This document shows, one piece after another, positions 22,301-34,809 of a stretch of 64,000 nt of DNA. A model generated the notes under the pieces. That model saw only the letters and a list, made by a program, of their open reading frames with translations. It had not been told where the DNA came from and did not search any database. How positions within the stretch are numbered: the stretch's first letter is position 1; the number at the start of each line of letters is the position of its first letter. The stretch comes from Buddleja alternifolia (Eukaryota > Streptophyta > Magnoliopsida > Lamiales > Scrophulariaceae): the NCBI GenBank assembly GCA_019426215.1, contig CM033393.1:49974645-50038644 (forward strand). Reading direction: 5' to 3'. The position numbers and the translations under genes were made by a program.

Positions 22301-24384
22301 GCTCTCAATAGTCAGCCGGTCCAGTTCATCCAACTCAGCTGACCAGGGATTGGACATGGAAATTGTGCCCCATGAGCAAGTTTCTCCAGCTCCTTCTTTC
22401 AGAAGAATGTTGGCTATGAATTTTCCAGAATGGAAGCAAGCAATATTAGGGTGTATAAGTGCAACATTATTTGGTGCAGTTCAGCCGGTATATGCATTCG
22501 CAATGGGGTCTATGGTATCAGTTTATTTTTTAAGAGATCATGATTTAATCAAGGAGAGGACAAAAATATATACGTTATGTTTTCTGGGGTTGGCAGTGTT
22601 CTCGGTCCTGATCAATATTTGCCAACACTACAATTTTGCAGCCATGGGGGAGAACTTGACAAAGAGAATCAGGGAAAGAATGTTATCTAAGATGCTCACA
22701 TTTGAAATTGGGTGGTTCGATCGTGACGAGAATGCTGCAGCTGCCATTTGCTCTAGACTAGCCAAAGATGCCAATGTGGTATGTTCATCAACCCAACTTT
22801 AATGGAAAATTGTATTATAGACCATGATCAGTGGCGTACATCATGTGCTCGCGTTGCTGGTGTATTTAACACTCCGTCCATACAAGAATTTCTGCACCTT
22901 TAATGATATGCTAGTACTTTTTTTATATCAAACCAAATTAGTTTATTACTATAATCAAAAAATTTCTAATCACAATCTTACATCCCAAAATACAGGTAAG
23001 GTCTCTAGTAGGCGATCGGATGGCACTTGTCATCCAGACCATCTCTGCAGTAATTATTGCTTGTACCATGGGATTAGTCATTGCATGGAAGCTAGCATTG
23101 GTAATAATAGCTGCACAACCATTAATCATAATTTCCTTCTATTGCAAGCGTGTTCTGCTAAAAAACATGTCAAAGAAGGTTATCAAAGCACAAGATGAGA
23201 GTAGCATACTTGCAGGAGAAGCCGTCTCCAATCTTCGAACTGTAACGACTTTTTCTTCCCAAGCCCGAATTCTCAAAATGCTAGAGAAAGCCCAAGAAGC
23301 CCCACGGAAAGAGAGCATACGCCAGTCATGGTATGCGGGCATTGGGCTTGGGACCTCCCAAAGTCTCATGACATGCACTTTGGCTTTGGCTTTTTGGTAT
23401 GGTGGCAAACTTATAGCTGAAGGTTTCATTGGACCAAAGGCGTTGTTTCAAACTTTCATGATCTTGGTGAGCACCGGTCGTGTCATAGCCGAAGCTGGAA
23501 CCATGACTAATGATCTATCCAAAGGCGCTAATGCTGTAGGATCCGTTTTCGCAATCTTGGATCAATATTCCTTGATTGAGCCCGAAGATCCGGATGGCTA
23601 CAAGCCCGATATGCTCACGGGCCTGGTCGAGCTTTGTGATGTTGATTTCGCCTATCCGGCTCGACCCAATATAATGATCTTCAAAGGCTTTACAATTGAA
23701 ATCGAGGCAGGTAAAGCAACTGCACTAGTAGGACAAAGTGGCTCTGGCAAATCAACCATAATAGGCCTAATCGAAAGATTTTACGATCCACTTAGTGGGG
23801 TGGTGAAAATCGACGGACGAGATATCAAGTCGTATCATCTAAGGTCAATGAGGAAGCACATCGCCCTTGTTAGTCAAGAGCCCACATTATTTGCCGGTAC
23901 CATCAGACAAAATATAACTTATGGAGCATCACATGATGTTGATGAAGTCGAGATCATCGAGGCAGCTAAGGCAGCCAACGCACACGATTTCATCGCTGGA
24001 TTGAAGGACGGTTACGAGACTTTCTGTGGAGACAGAGGTCTGCAGCTATCAGGTGGGCAGAAGCAGAGGATCGCTATCGCACGTGCTATACTAAAGAATC
24101 CTGCAATTTTATTACTAGACGAGGCCACGAGCGCTTTGGACTCTCACTCGGAGAAAGTAGTCCAGGATGCGCTCGAGCGGGTGATGGTTGGACGGACGAG
24201 TGTCGTTGTGGCTCATAGGCTGAGTACTATACAAAAATGTGACACGATTGCGGTTTTGGACAAGGGAAGAGTGGTCGAAAAGGGAACTCATTCTTCTTTG
24301 TTGGCTAAAGGGCCAAATGGAGCATATTATTCACTTGTTAGTCTTCAGGGGACACCTAGCTCTACTCAAACTTTCAACTCATAA
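19366..24384 (+). CDS. ABC transporter B family member (ABCB15-like full transporter), intact tandem copy
   Basis: Seven exons, 19366-19620, 20214-20268, 20388-20566, 20653-21110, 21227-21767, 21879-22778 and 22996-24384, give 1258 codons, the usual length of a plant MDR/PGP protein. Order is TMD1 (from about residue 35, [11 protein letters not shown]), NBD1 (Walker [10 protein letters not shown] about 400, SGGQ about 505, [11 protein letters not shown]), a serine-rich linker, TMD2, and NBD2 (Walker [10 protein letters not shown] about 1045, [16 protein letters not shown]). Both ATP sites look complete. The ATG precedes a basic run (KQKKKKK). Exon 1 ends AAG before a GTCATC donor, which is weak but keeps the frame with CAG/AAT. 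Family role: ATP-driven export at the plasma membrane; some relatives carry auxin or specialised metabolites. The substrate here cannot be told. It is the right member of a tandem pair with the broken copy at 6-4507. Confidence 0.93.
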
Positions 24385-24472
24385 TGTCAAATATGTTGTA
24401 CTTAGGCTCTCTGCTGTGCTCTGTGTGATGTTCAGAAAAATAGGAAAGCTTCAAATTTTGTTGCTTATGGTT

Positions 24473-24615
24473 GGGAAATTCTAGCCCAGACCCAGATCGG
24501 CCGCATCCAAGTGTATTTTTTAAAATAACTTACCAATTATATAGCAAGTGTAATACACTCTCCTTGTGAAATACACTTGGGTGCGACCAAGCTGGGTCTG
24601 AGCTAGAATTTTCCC
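24473..24615. mobile_element. hAT-like MITE, 143 bp, in ABCB 3' flank
   Basis: The termini GGGAAATTCTAGC and GCTAGAATTTTCCC are inverted, with arms of about 46 bp reaching to AAGTGTATTT/AAATACACTT. The 8-bp target duplication TTATGGTT lies at 24465-24472 and 24616-24623. The paralogous segment at 14685-14768 lacks the insert. It is 88 bp downstream of the ABCB stop, so it probably lies in the 3' UTR. Confidence 0.85.
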
Positions 24616-24959
24616 TTATGGTTTGCATTTCTTATGTTTATGTTAGATTACTGATTATATGCTACGTAGGAATAATTGAAAATTACTCTAAATATCCATG
24701 TGCATTAGTTACAGAAATTATTTGTAGTTCGTGTCATATTTGACTTGTACAATTCAAGTAATTATAACTTTTATATTTAATCATAAATATAAATTGAATA
24801 ATACATTTGCGGAACAGAATAATTTTATCTAACCTAAGAAAACATGCATAATGTATACAAAAACGTAAAATTAGGTCGTATTGTGTCACCTCTCGAACAA
24901 TTGATTTATATATGTATTCCATTCATGCGTGAGTAATTTTGTTCTAAAGCTAGGGTTCT

Positions 24960-25262
24960 AAACTTATCGAGCTGAGACCAACGAGTTGTTGTTCAAATTT
25001 GTTTAAATTATTGCAAGTTTTAAAATTTATGTTTGATCTTGATTAGATTGTTAATCAAGTCAAACACGAGTCGAGCTCGAGTAACTTGGTTTTTTTGCAC
25101 ATATTTTATAATTTCTTTACTAATCGAGTCAAGTTTCAAAACATATCGAATACAAAATTTTGTTCAAGCTTGATTTGATATCCTAACGAATCGAGCTCAA
25201 AAAAACTTTTAATGAACAATCTCGAGTGAATTATTGAGTAATTTGGTTCATCTTTCATCTAT
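24960..25262 (+). repeat. Dispersed GAGCTCGA-type repeat, copy 1
   Basis: About 300 bp rich in TCGAGCTCGAGT, TTCAAATTTG and CTTTACTAATCGAG phrases. Related copies lie at 45010-45320 (same strand), 35270-35579 and 53185-53560 (opposite strand). Confidence 0.65.
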
Positions 25263-26080
25263 GTCTAATGCCAATTTACCATGTAACGTTCTATCGGTAC
25301 GAAATCCAATTTAGACAGTTGCGTAAATATAGTCGGGCCCACGATATAGCTCTGGGCTAAGGATCTTGCAGAAATTTCGACGAAAACTGCTGAATCATCA
25401 CGAAATTTTGGAGCCCAAATAGCTTTTAAGATTGAAAGCCCAATTTGTGTAAGCCCACTACACTCTAGAATTTTGGTCCCTTTTTTTACTTTTTTTTTTT
25501 TTTTTTTTGATAAGTGTAGAAACATTTAAATCTCATTATTCAATAAAATTCAGTCGCCCTCAAATTATATGTCAATAATTGGACATAGCCTTAGTTTCTT
25601 TAGCTATTTACTTATTGCAATAACACAAATCTACTTATTAAAGTTTTCATCGCTTGTTATCATTCTTGATATAGCATAAACTTAATTAGGGATTGAAAAG
25701 ACAAGTTAGTACTTGATTTAATGTAAAAATGAAAAAGAAAATAGTTATAAAGGACAAAATTATGTATTTAAAAGTAAAATTTAGTCAAATAGACAATATA
25801 TCAAGCGCATGTTGATTTTTCTTGTCCATGTGCTAGCATTAAAACAACCTGTTTCTTATTGGAGGGAGATGTTGCTATCATAAGCTAGCTTAATAAATCA
25901 AAAACTATGTGTTAGCATTTGTCACAATGATAATGGCACCTAAAACTCATTACCGTGATAGCTATTATGTCCATGTATCCTACCTAATCTTAGCTTAAAA
26001 ATCTTAAAAGTATCACTAAACTATGCATTAAAATCAATTCAAAACAAAAGCTTAGCATATTACTTAAATTAGATTTCATT
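25263..26080. other. Intergenic, no gene seen
   Basis: AT-rich, with a long T run near 25490. No coding region that I can support. Confidence 0.5.
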
Positions 26081-26665
26081 CAACTTAATGCTAAACGACA
26101 AATCTACGTCCCGTTATTTACCACTTCAAAATTCAACACGTAGAACTCACGTATTAGTTCGATCATCAAAGATATCAACAAATGGTAGCTTTTTCATTGA
26201 CACGTGCGATCCAAGTCTTGCATTTTTCACTCAATTTATTGCTAAACGACAAAAAATCTACATACTATTACTCATTACTTCAAGAATCAACACGTGGAAC
26301 TCACTTATTCATTCGTTGAAGATATAAACAAGTGATAGATATTTCACTGACACTCGTCCGATCCAAAATTTACAATTTTCAATCAACTTAATGCTAAATG
26401 ATAAATCTACATACCGTTATTCACTACTTCAAGAAATAACACGTAGAGCTCACATATTCGTTCGATCATCGCAGATATCAATAAACGACAGATTTTTCAC
26501 TGACACATGTCCGATCCAAAACTTATATCACTTAACTTAATTCTAAACAACAAATCTATATACAGTTATTCACTATTTCATGAATCAACACGTAACACGT
26601 ATTCGTTCGATCATAAAAAATATCAATAAACGATAAATTCTTCCACTAACACCGTTTGAAAAATG
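26081..26665. repeat. Tandem array, four degenerate units of about 150 bp
   Basis: Units begin near 26081, 26231, 26384 and 26532 with variants of CAACTTAATGCTAAACGACAA. Each continues through a CACGTAGAACTCAC-like block, TTCGATCAT, AGATATCAA and CACTGACAC. Spacing is 150, 153 and 148 bp. It adjoins the 3' end of the reverse-strand copia element. Confidence 0.8.
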
Positions 26666-26948
26666 TTAATGCATGGCTTGTACGAAAATATTTGTATAAA
26701 TTTTTGAGATAACTATTCACGCTTAGCTGAACGATTGACGCTTTGAAGTCAAACGACTTTGCCATCTTTTGCGCATTCAATATTTTTGCAAACATCGAGC
26801 TATCGTTGATGTTAGCTCCAAAACAATTTTTTAATCAGTACGCTTACTTTGACAGGTAAAAAATTTGTTTTAAAGATATTGTAGATATCTAACTTAGTGG
26901 ATTTCCCCATAAATTGATATGCACTAATAGGATGATGATGCTTCATGA

Positions 26949-29900
26949 TCAAGCGTTTAAATCAATCCTACCTAGTTCCCTTCTTAACGTGAGAAAACGT
27001 TGTTCATTGAGTGCTTTGGTGAAAATATCTGCCAGTTGTTTGTCAGTTCCAATGAAGTGCATGGAGATATCTTTCTTTTGAACGTGGTCACGAAGGAAAT
27101 GGTATCTAATGTCAATGTGTTTGGTTCTTGAATGAAGAACAGGGTTTGAGTCATGGCTAAAGCGCTTTGGTTATCACAATGAATGGGAGTTGGTCCTAAG
27201 ATTGTTCCGTAATCTCTAAGTTGTTGCCTCATCCATAGAACTTGTGCACAACAACTTCCTGCAGCTACATACTCAGCTTCGGCTGTGGAGGTAGCTATGG
27301 ATTGTTGTTTCTTGCTATGCCATGAAACTAACCTATCACCTAAGAATTGACAAGTACCACTAGTGCTTTTACGATCTATTTTGCAACCTGCAAAATCTGC
27401 ATCTGAGTAACCGATTAGTTCAAAAGGAGAATCCCTGGGATACCATAAGCCCACATGTTGTGTGCCTTTTAGGTATTTAAGGATTTTCTTGGCAGCAGTC
27501 AAGTGTGACTCTTTAGGATCAGCTTGGAATCGTGCACACATACATACCGAAAACATAATATCAGGTCTACTGGCAGTGAGATAAAGAAGTGATCCTATGA
27601 TACCTCTATAATTAGTGATATCAACTTTCTTTCCACTTTCATCTTTATCTAACTTAAGCGTTTGGCTCATTGGAATTTTTGAATATGATGCATTTTCCAT
27701 ACCAAATTTCTTAATCATATCTCGTGTATATTTAGCTTGGTTGATAAATATGCCATTAGGGAGTTGTTTAACTTGTAGTCCTAAGAAGAAGGTTAATTCA
27801 CCCATCATGCTCATTTCAAATTGTTCTTGCATCATTTTCGAAAATTTCTCACACAGACGCTTATTAGTAGAACCAAATATAATGTCATCAACGTAAATTT
27901 GAACTAAGAGAATATCTTCATCATTGGTAATTTTAAATAACGTTGTGTCAACGCTGCCTTTTGAAAAACCTTTACCAATAAGAAAGATAGAGAGAGTGTC
28001 ATACCATGCTCGAGGTGCTTGCTTAAGCCCATAAAGTGCTTTTTCGAGCTTGTAAACCATACCCTTACCATGATTGTTGATGAATCCTGGAGGTTGCTCC
28101 ACATACACTTCTTCTTGGAGTTTACCATTCAGGAAGGCACTCTTTACGTCCATTTGAAATACTGTAAACTTGTTAAACGCTGCGTACGCTAGAAACATGC
28201 GGATTGCTTCAAGACGAGCAACAGGAGCGTAAGTCTCATCAAAGTCAATGCCCTCCTCTTGGCAGTATCCTTGAGCTACGAGTCTGGCCTTGTTTCTTAC
28301 AACAATGCCGTCCTCATCCATCTTGTTTCTATATACCCATCTAGTTCCAATAACTCCTTGATGAGTTGGTCTTGGTACTAGCATCCAAACTTTATTTCGC
28401 TCAAACTGATTGAGCTCTTCTTGCATAGCTTCAATCCAACTTGGATCACTTAACGCTTCATCCACTTTCTTAGGTTCCATTTGAGATAGAAAGCTTGCGA
28501 ACATAGCCTCATTAAATGTAGCGGCTCTAGTTCTAACTGGTGCTTCAATATCTCCAATGATTTGCTCAGGTGGATGGTCACGTAACCATAGTCTATCTGT
28601 TTGGAAGGGTTTTGAGAATGAACAGGCGCTTGAGAATCATTCGCTTGACCATTCTCCTGCGTTGGCGCTTCAAGTTCATGATTCCTTCTTTGCACTTGAT
28701 GATCATTCTTTTCATGATCATCCGTGTTTCTTACATGATAATTTAGATTGATTTCACGAGTATTCTTAGGAGGAGGTACTGAGATCTCATCATCATCGTC
28801 AGTATCTTCATCAATAGTAATTTTGGACGCTTGATGACATAGATCTTCAACTCCTACATCATTTATACTTACCTTACTCGGCTCTTGGTTAGCATCATCA
28901 AACACAACATGAATAGATTCCTCAACCTTCGATTTGATCTTATTGAGAATGCGAAAATTCTTTCCATTTTTGGCGTAGCCTAGAAAGATTCCTTCATCCG
29001 CTTTAGGATCAAAAGTCTTTAGGCTTTGGGATCCATTATTATGAATAAAACATTTAGAACCAAAGACGTGAAAGTATGAAATATTTGGCTTACGTCCCTT
29101 CCACAGTTCATATGGAGTTTTTCCATGCTGTTTGTTGATCATGCATCGATTTTGAGTGTAACAAGCAGTGTTGATCGCTTCGGCCCAAAATCTAGGAGCA
29201 AGCTTAGATTCAGCTAACATAGTCCTAGCGGCTTCCTTAAGCGTTCGGTTCCGGCGCTCAGCAACACCATTTTGTTGGGGAGTTCTGGGAGCTGAATACT
29301 CATGATGTATTCCATTTTCTGCACAAAACTTCTCAACAACCTTGTTAGTAAACTCAGTACCGTGATCGCTTCTTATTCTTGCAACCTTAAGATTTTTCAA
29401 TGTTTGAAGTTGCCGAATAAGCGCTGTTAACTTGTCACATGTTTCATCTTTGGATGAAAGAAATTCCACCCAAGTAAATCTAGAGAAATCGTCTACTACC
29501 ACTAAAGTATACTTTTTACCGCTTACACTGATTGTTTGAACAGGTCCAAACAAATCCATGTGAAGTAGTTCAAGTATTCTAGAAGTAGATAGATGAGGTT
29601 TTCTCTTGAAAGATGATTTAACTTGTTTACCCATTTGACAAGCGTCACAGAGGCGATCCTTATGAAATGGTCCATTTGGCAATCCCTCTACAAGATTTTG
29701 ACTTATAAGCTGAGAGATTGTCTTAAAGTTGAGGTGATTCATTTTTCTATGCCATAACCAACCCATTTTAGATTCATTTTTAGCAACAAAGCATGTTGGG
29801 TTGTTATCAAGTGTTGAACCCCAATCTACCAAATATACATTGTTATTCCTTTTTCCTTTTAGTTTAGTAGATTTAGTCTTAGCGTCGTTTATATAGCAAT

Positions 29901-30429
29901 AGTCACTTGAGAATATGACTTCAAAGCCTTTATCGCAGAATTGACTTATGCTTAATAAATTGTGCTTTAGACCCTCAACAAAATAAACATCACTTATCAT
30001 GATGTTCCCCCTATGCACAGTACCTATACCTTTGGTTTTACCTTTGGAGTTATCACCAAATACGACCTGAGGACCATTGGCAGCTTGATAGTTGATCAAA
30101 AGATCTTTGGAACCTGTCATGTGCCTTGACGATCCACTATCAAAATACCAAACGGATGTATTGACTTTAGCTCTAGGTACCTTAGGGGACGCTTCATCAT
30201 CTTTGGCCATGAGACATATGAGCGCTGAGTCATCTATCGGCCCATCATCATCACTACTTTCGTCTGATGATTCTAAATCTTCAGGTGCTGATGCTGGTTC
30301 TGATTCCGCAAGCAAACCTTGTTGTCGAAGGTTGCTCCTGAATTGGTTTCTATCCAAGTAATCCTGCCTTGAGGGCTTGGATACATTTGGATAGGGACAA
30401 TTACCTGGTAGTGCCCCGGTTTCCTGCAA
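26949..30429 (-). pseudogene. Defective pol of reverse-strand copia element
   Basis: The protease motif FDSGSSRHMTG is followed by an HHCC region (H, H, C-x2-C), then an integrase with all three catalytic acids in MDLFGP, RSDHGTEF and GVAERRNRT. Then come the RT with RLVAQGYCQ and YVDDIIFG, and an RNase H with CDNQSALAM. Breaks: a frame change near 28600 between integrase linker and RT, and another near 27165 where the RNase H tail moves to a different frame that runs to the TGA at 26949-26951. The catalytic residues themselves look unaltered. Confidence 0.88.
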
Positions 30430-31457
30430 TTATAACAAAGATTGGTTTTTCATTTTTTGTTCACTTGTTAGCCTTGCAGTGTGTGGTTTAGAAACCACTG
30501 GAGCTGGAAGATTTTGAGTAGACGCTTGATATTGAGTAGGCGCTTGAGGTAAAGGAACAGAATATTGAGGCGCTTGAAACTGTTGTTGTATGGGAGAAGG
30601 CGCTTGATATGAACTTTGTCCTTGATTATTAGGACCTTTTCCTTTCTTTTCATATCTCAAGAACTTCCTGAATCTATTCAGCAAAGCCAACTCTTCTTCC
30701 TCATTAATGTCCGAATTCTTTCCTTTGTTACCCGATTTGCCTTTGATTGATGCAATGAGAGCTCCAGATTCAATCACTGGATTACTCACAATGTCACTAG
30801 CAGAGTTCAACTCGAACTCAAAAGCTTTTATCTCTGAAAAGGCGTCTTCTGGAGTTAGGAGATCCAGCATGTTTGATTCTCTCATAGCTGTTGTCTTCAT
30901 CAAGAATTTACTTGGTAGACTTCTAAAGATCTTAACCACCATTTCTCGATTCTGTAAGTCCATTCCCAATGACGTAAGTTCTGTGACAAGAGCTGTGAAT
31001 CTTATATCCAATTGCTCTAGTGTTTCATTGGGTAGCATCTTAAATCCGTTAAACTTTTCCTTAGCAATGGAAAGTTTGTTTTCTTTGATTTGAGCTGAAC
31101 CACCACAGATTGTAGCCAGCTTATCCCATATTTCTTTAGTCGTTTTGCAAGATTTGATTTTATTGAATAAGTTATCATTATCACCAATAGCCGTATACAG
31201 AGCGTTGCGACCAACATTGTCCAAGTTAGCTCTTCGACGCTCATCTGGAGACCATTCTTGTTTTGGTTTTTCAACGTAACCATCAGGGGTTTCTTCTGTG
31301 GCTCCAGGCGCTCTTGTGATAACTTTGTATATTTTGATTGGCCCATCTGAAATAATATCGCACATGTCATCATCGCATGAACAAAATACGTAAATGCTTT
31401 GACTTTCCATGTGTCAAAATTTGATTCTGTCAATTTGGGAACTTTAGCAAATGCCAT
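30430..31457 (-). pseudogene. gag of reverse-strand copia element (frameshifted)
   Basis: It starts MAFAKVPKLTESNFDTWK (ATG at 31455-31457). The frame changes near 31372, and the rest continues in the frame of 30430-31410 (SDGPIKIYKVITRAP, IWDKLATICGGSAQ), the UBN2-type gag domain. The downstream knuckle CYNCRKPGHY is in a third frame between a TAA at 30430-30432 and the pol frame. Confidence 0.82.
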
Positions 31458-31547
31458 ATCTAAGCTTTAAAAAAAAACTAGATTTTGAAAGAAAAAGATC
31501 TAAACAAGCAGTTATGCTTGGAAATTTTAAAAATTTCAAAATTAACC

Positions 31548-31559
31548 GCTCTGATACCA
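31548..31559 (-). other. Primer-binding site of reverse-strand copia element
   Basis: The minus strand reads TGGTATCAGAGC, the complement of the 3' end of initiator tRNA-Met, about two bases inside the LTR end. Confidence 0.85.
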
Positions 31560-31561
31560 CT

Positions 31562-33058
31562 TGTTGGTCCCAAGTGGCATACGAAAGGGTCTAGAAGGGG
31601 GGGGTTGAATAGACCCTTTAAGTCTTTTTCGACTTAAAAAAGGATTTCGTATTAAACGTATTTGGACGCTTGAAATGATAGGCGCTTGAAGAGTGTGACG
31701 CTTCACCTTAGCGTTCACATAAGATATTTGAGACTTTGTGAAGCGTCTAATGAAGACTGTTTTATAAAGTTAACTTAGACTTCAGGAATTGAATACTTTG
31801 ACCTTGTAGGTTAAGCGTTCAGTTCTTTTAATCAGGGTTAGCACAGCGGAATGATTTTGGAGTCTTCTCTTTGAAGTTTTAGCGTCACAAGATGTTTCTT
31901 AGGTGCTTAGCTTTTGATTGTGTTTTACTTATGCAGTGATATGATAGATGAATGAAATGACTGAAAAGTAAATAACACAATATTTGTAAGGTTCGTTGGG
32001 TGGTGTAATCCCAACTACGTCCTTCTTCTCCTTTGCACTTGGAGGCAATCCACTAAAATGATTCTCAAAGAATCACACAGAATCTTCTACAAATTAGGGA
32101 GAGATGGATGTCGATGACTTGAGCTCCTTGATCACACAGATTTCTGCTTCAAATCACTTCAACCCTCTTGCTTCTTTCACCCAGAAATGATGCAAGTATC
32201 CAACTTCGACTTCACACAGATCGCGAGGCTTGGATGGGATTTTCTAAAAGGTTTGTTTGATTTTGATGAAGTTCAAACAACTTGGTAATATCTCAATAGG
32301 AATCTGGTTTCTGCAAAAAGAATGTTTGAGATATTTGTTGACTGTCTCAGGAATATAAGAAAAGCAATTTGGATGTTTCTTGAAGTTTCTGGCTTTTCTG
32401 AGAGTTTAAGGGATGAGATTTTAATGCAACAGCAATTTGGCTTTGATAAAATTGTTGCTTGTATTTTTGTTTGTTGTTGAAGTCCTATTTATAGGTATTC
32501 TTGGAGAAAGTGTCCGTTTGACACATGCACTGGCGCGTGTCTCTCACTTTCGCGAGTGAACAACTTTTGTCCTTTTTCCTGAAAATCTGCTGCACGAAAG
32601 TTGGTGCTGCAGTCTGAGATAGTTGACAGTCAAATAGGGTGGCTTCTCCGTACGTCTGACATTGCTTATCATATTAAATGCTCTTATCAACATTTAATGC
32701 ATTTGAAATTAATACCCGTTGGTATTTAATGCTTTGAGAATATTTGCATTAAACTCCTTCTGGACTTAGAAGTAAATTCCGGTGAAATCACTTCTGTCCC
32801 ATAAGGTAACGCTTGATATAGCTGGCCAAAGTGGACGCTTGGAGACTGTATCTATCTTCTGAGATCAGGCGCTTGAGTCTTCGAACTTTACCACTGATAA
32901 ACTCACTCAGAAATCATCAGACGCTCAGCCTAAGACTATTTTGCCTAACACTCTAAAGTAAGATAACAAAGCCTAATAAATCTATTACAAGTCTAACGCT
33001 TCAAAGCCTATACAAGTTTTCTACAAAAAATAAACTTACAACTTTTTGGGGTCTAACA
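31562..33058 (-). repeat. 5' LTR of reverse-strand copia element (1497 bp)
   Basis: On the minus strand it begins TGTTAGACCCC and ends GGGACCAACA, giving the usual TG...CA ends. It is adjacent to the primer-binding site. Confidence 0.8.
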
Positions 33059-34196
33059 AAAACTTAATTGTCATCATCAAAACTTCTAACATGAAATTCC
33101 TAACAATATCGATACATGGGAAAGTCAAAAAGTATAATATTCACAGAAATAATACTAATAGTGCAAACCCGGTGCTATGCATGGAAATAATATTAAGATT
33201 ACTTTCACTGAAAATAATAATGAAAACTTTAATATTTTTGAAGATCTATTTGTAATAAGTCAATTATATGCTATGGATATAAAGAACTTGACTCTAATTT
33301 CAGTCATGTTGAGAGAAACTAATAGACGATAAACTCATAGCAATAAATAGATATACATAATTTATTTCTTCAATTGATATAAAGGAAATGAAAGTAGTTA
33401 ACCAAATGAAATTTTAATTATTTACATAAAAAAGAAGCCAAGAACTTTAGAACCTAGGTAACTTCACTTGATTGGGTTTGGGTACCGACCGCCTTCAGAT
33501 TTAGAGATTCGGCCTGGATTAAAAGCACATAATAATAATACTAATAAATATAAAAATACTTTTTTAAAAAAAACTCAATACATGAAAAAGTCGGAAAACA
33601 TAATATTCGTACATTTTAATAACTTTGTAAATCTTTTCCATCTCGATCCATGGAAGAATTTAAAATATATATTACATGCAAATATAGAGAATAATATCAT
33701 GGAAACTTTTGAAAGCATAACATAAAGAGATTAGAACATGCATCAAAATGAAAAATAAATTAAATTTTAGAACAATACCCGGAGGACGGTAACTGTTTAG
33801 TGACAATAAAATTATGAAGTAGAACAATGGCTATAGCTTCTGCTAGAATTATAGGATTAGAATTATATGTAGTTGTTAACTTATTTAGGTAATATCCCTA
33901 TTAAATTTTATGTAATTTTATAACTTGAATTATGGAAGAAGAAAAAAGCACTCCAAAGTCATCTTTCCTTCTTTTTTGTACAATGCATCCACAAGTCATT
34001 CTACTTTCCCTAGTTGAATGGCGGCCAATTAATTATGAACGCCAATTCTGCATATTTCCTTATTTTTCTTTTCTATTTTAATTCTTAATTAATTCTTTTT
34101 TTTCTTGCTATAAATAAGATACAAGTTATATTTAGTATCTTAACCAACCAATCAATTTTTAAGAAAAATATTAAAAAATTCACAATTCCCAGAATT
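33059..34196. other. Intergenic, no gene seen
   Basis: Strongly AT-rich. Short open frames here show no recognisable features. Confidence 0.5.
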
Positions 34197-34809
34197 GGGA
34201 AAATTACTAAAAAAACCCTTATAAGAAACTTTTACATCCAAAAAGCCCATGATAATATTTGTCAATCCAAAAATCCTACTCCATCAACTTTTCATTTCAA
34301 AAAACCCAATATTTAGATTTAACAAATTTATGGACTTAATTGCCCTTAGCCTTCTAGATTAAAAATTAATCAATTGTAGTTTGCAATGAAATTTATTTAT
34401 TTAACAATTTTATATTGATAATTGATACTAATTATGATTTTAATTTTAATTTTTCAGATTTTTTAATCTTGTTTTAAAATTTAAATTATATATTTATAGA
34501 TAATTACCATATTAAAATAAAAATAAATTATATAAAAATATTTAAAAAATAAAATTACAAAATAAAATCCGTATTTAATGATTCGTCAATTTGAAAGAAT
34601 TAAAGCAAAACGATTCCAATAAGAAAAAATAATTGATCAATTATTAACTTAATAAATGGAGGGTAGTTTAGTCGAAAAGTTGTTAATCCTGCCTTTGGGG
34701 TTTTTGGAATGAAAAATTTGTAGAATGGGTTTTTGAGATAAAAAAATATTTTCGTGGGTTTTTTAGATATAAAAACTTATTTTCGGGGGCTTTTTAGTAA
34801 TTTTCCATT
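34197..34809. mobile_element. Foldback element, 613 bp, arms of about 150 bp
   Basis: The left arm (34197-34345, GGGAAAATTACTAAAAAAACCC) is mirrored by the right arm (about 34660-34809, ending TTTTTAGTAATTTTCC then ATT). The 7-mer CAGAATT flanks both sides (34190-34196 and 34810-34816). The middle is AT-rich and non-coding. The ends suggest a Mutator-like or similar non-autonomous DNA transposon. Confidence 0.65.

Larger units (their letters stand above)
26949..33058 (-). mobile_element. Ty1/copia LTR retrotransposon (reverse strand), one LTR found
   Basis: Read on the minus strand: 5' LTR (33058 to 31562), a primer site complementary to initiator tRNA-Met, gag, protease, integrase, reverse transcriptase and RNase H, ending at a stop at 26949-26951. 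This is the copia order. The 3' LTR expected to the left is not visible; 26081-26948 shows nothing like the 31562-33058 sequence. The element therefore looks truncated at its 3' end or rearranged. It is not closely related to the two 5.5-kb copia copies. Confidence 0.9.
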
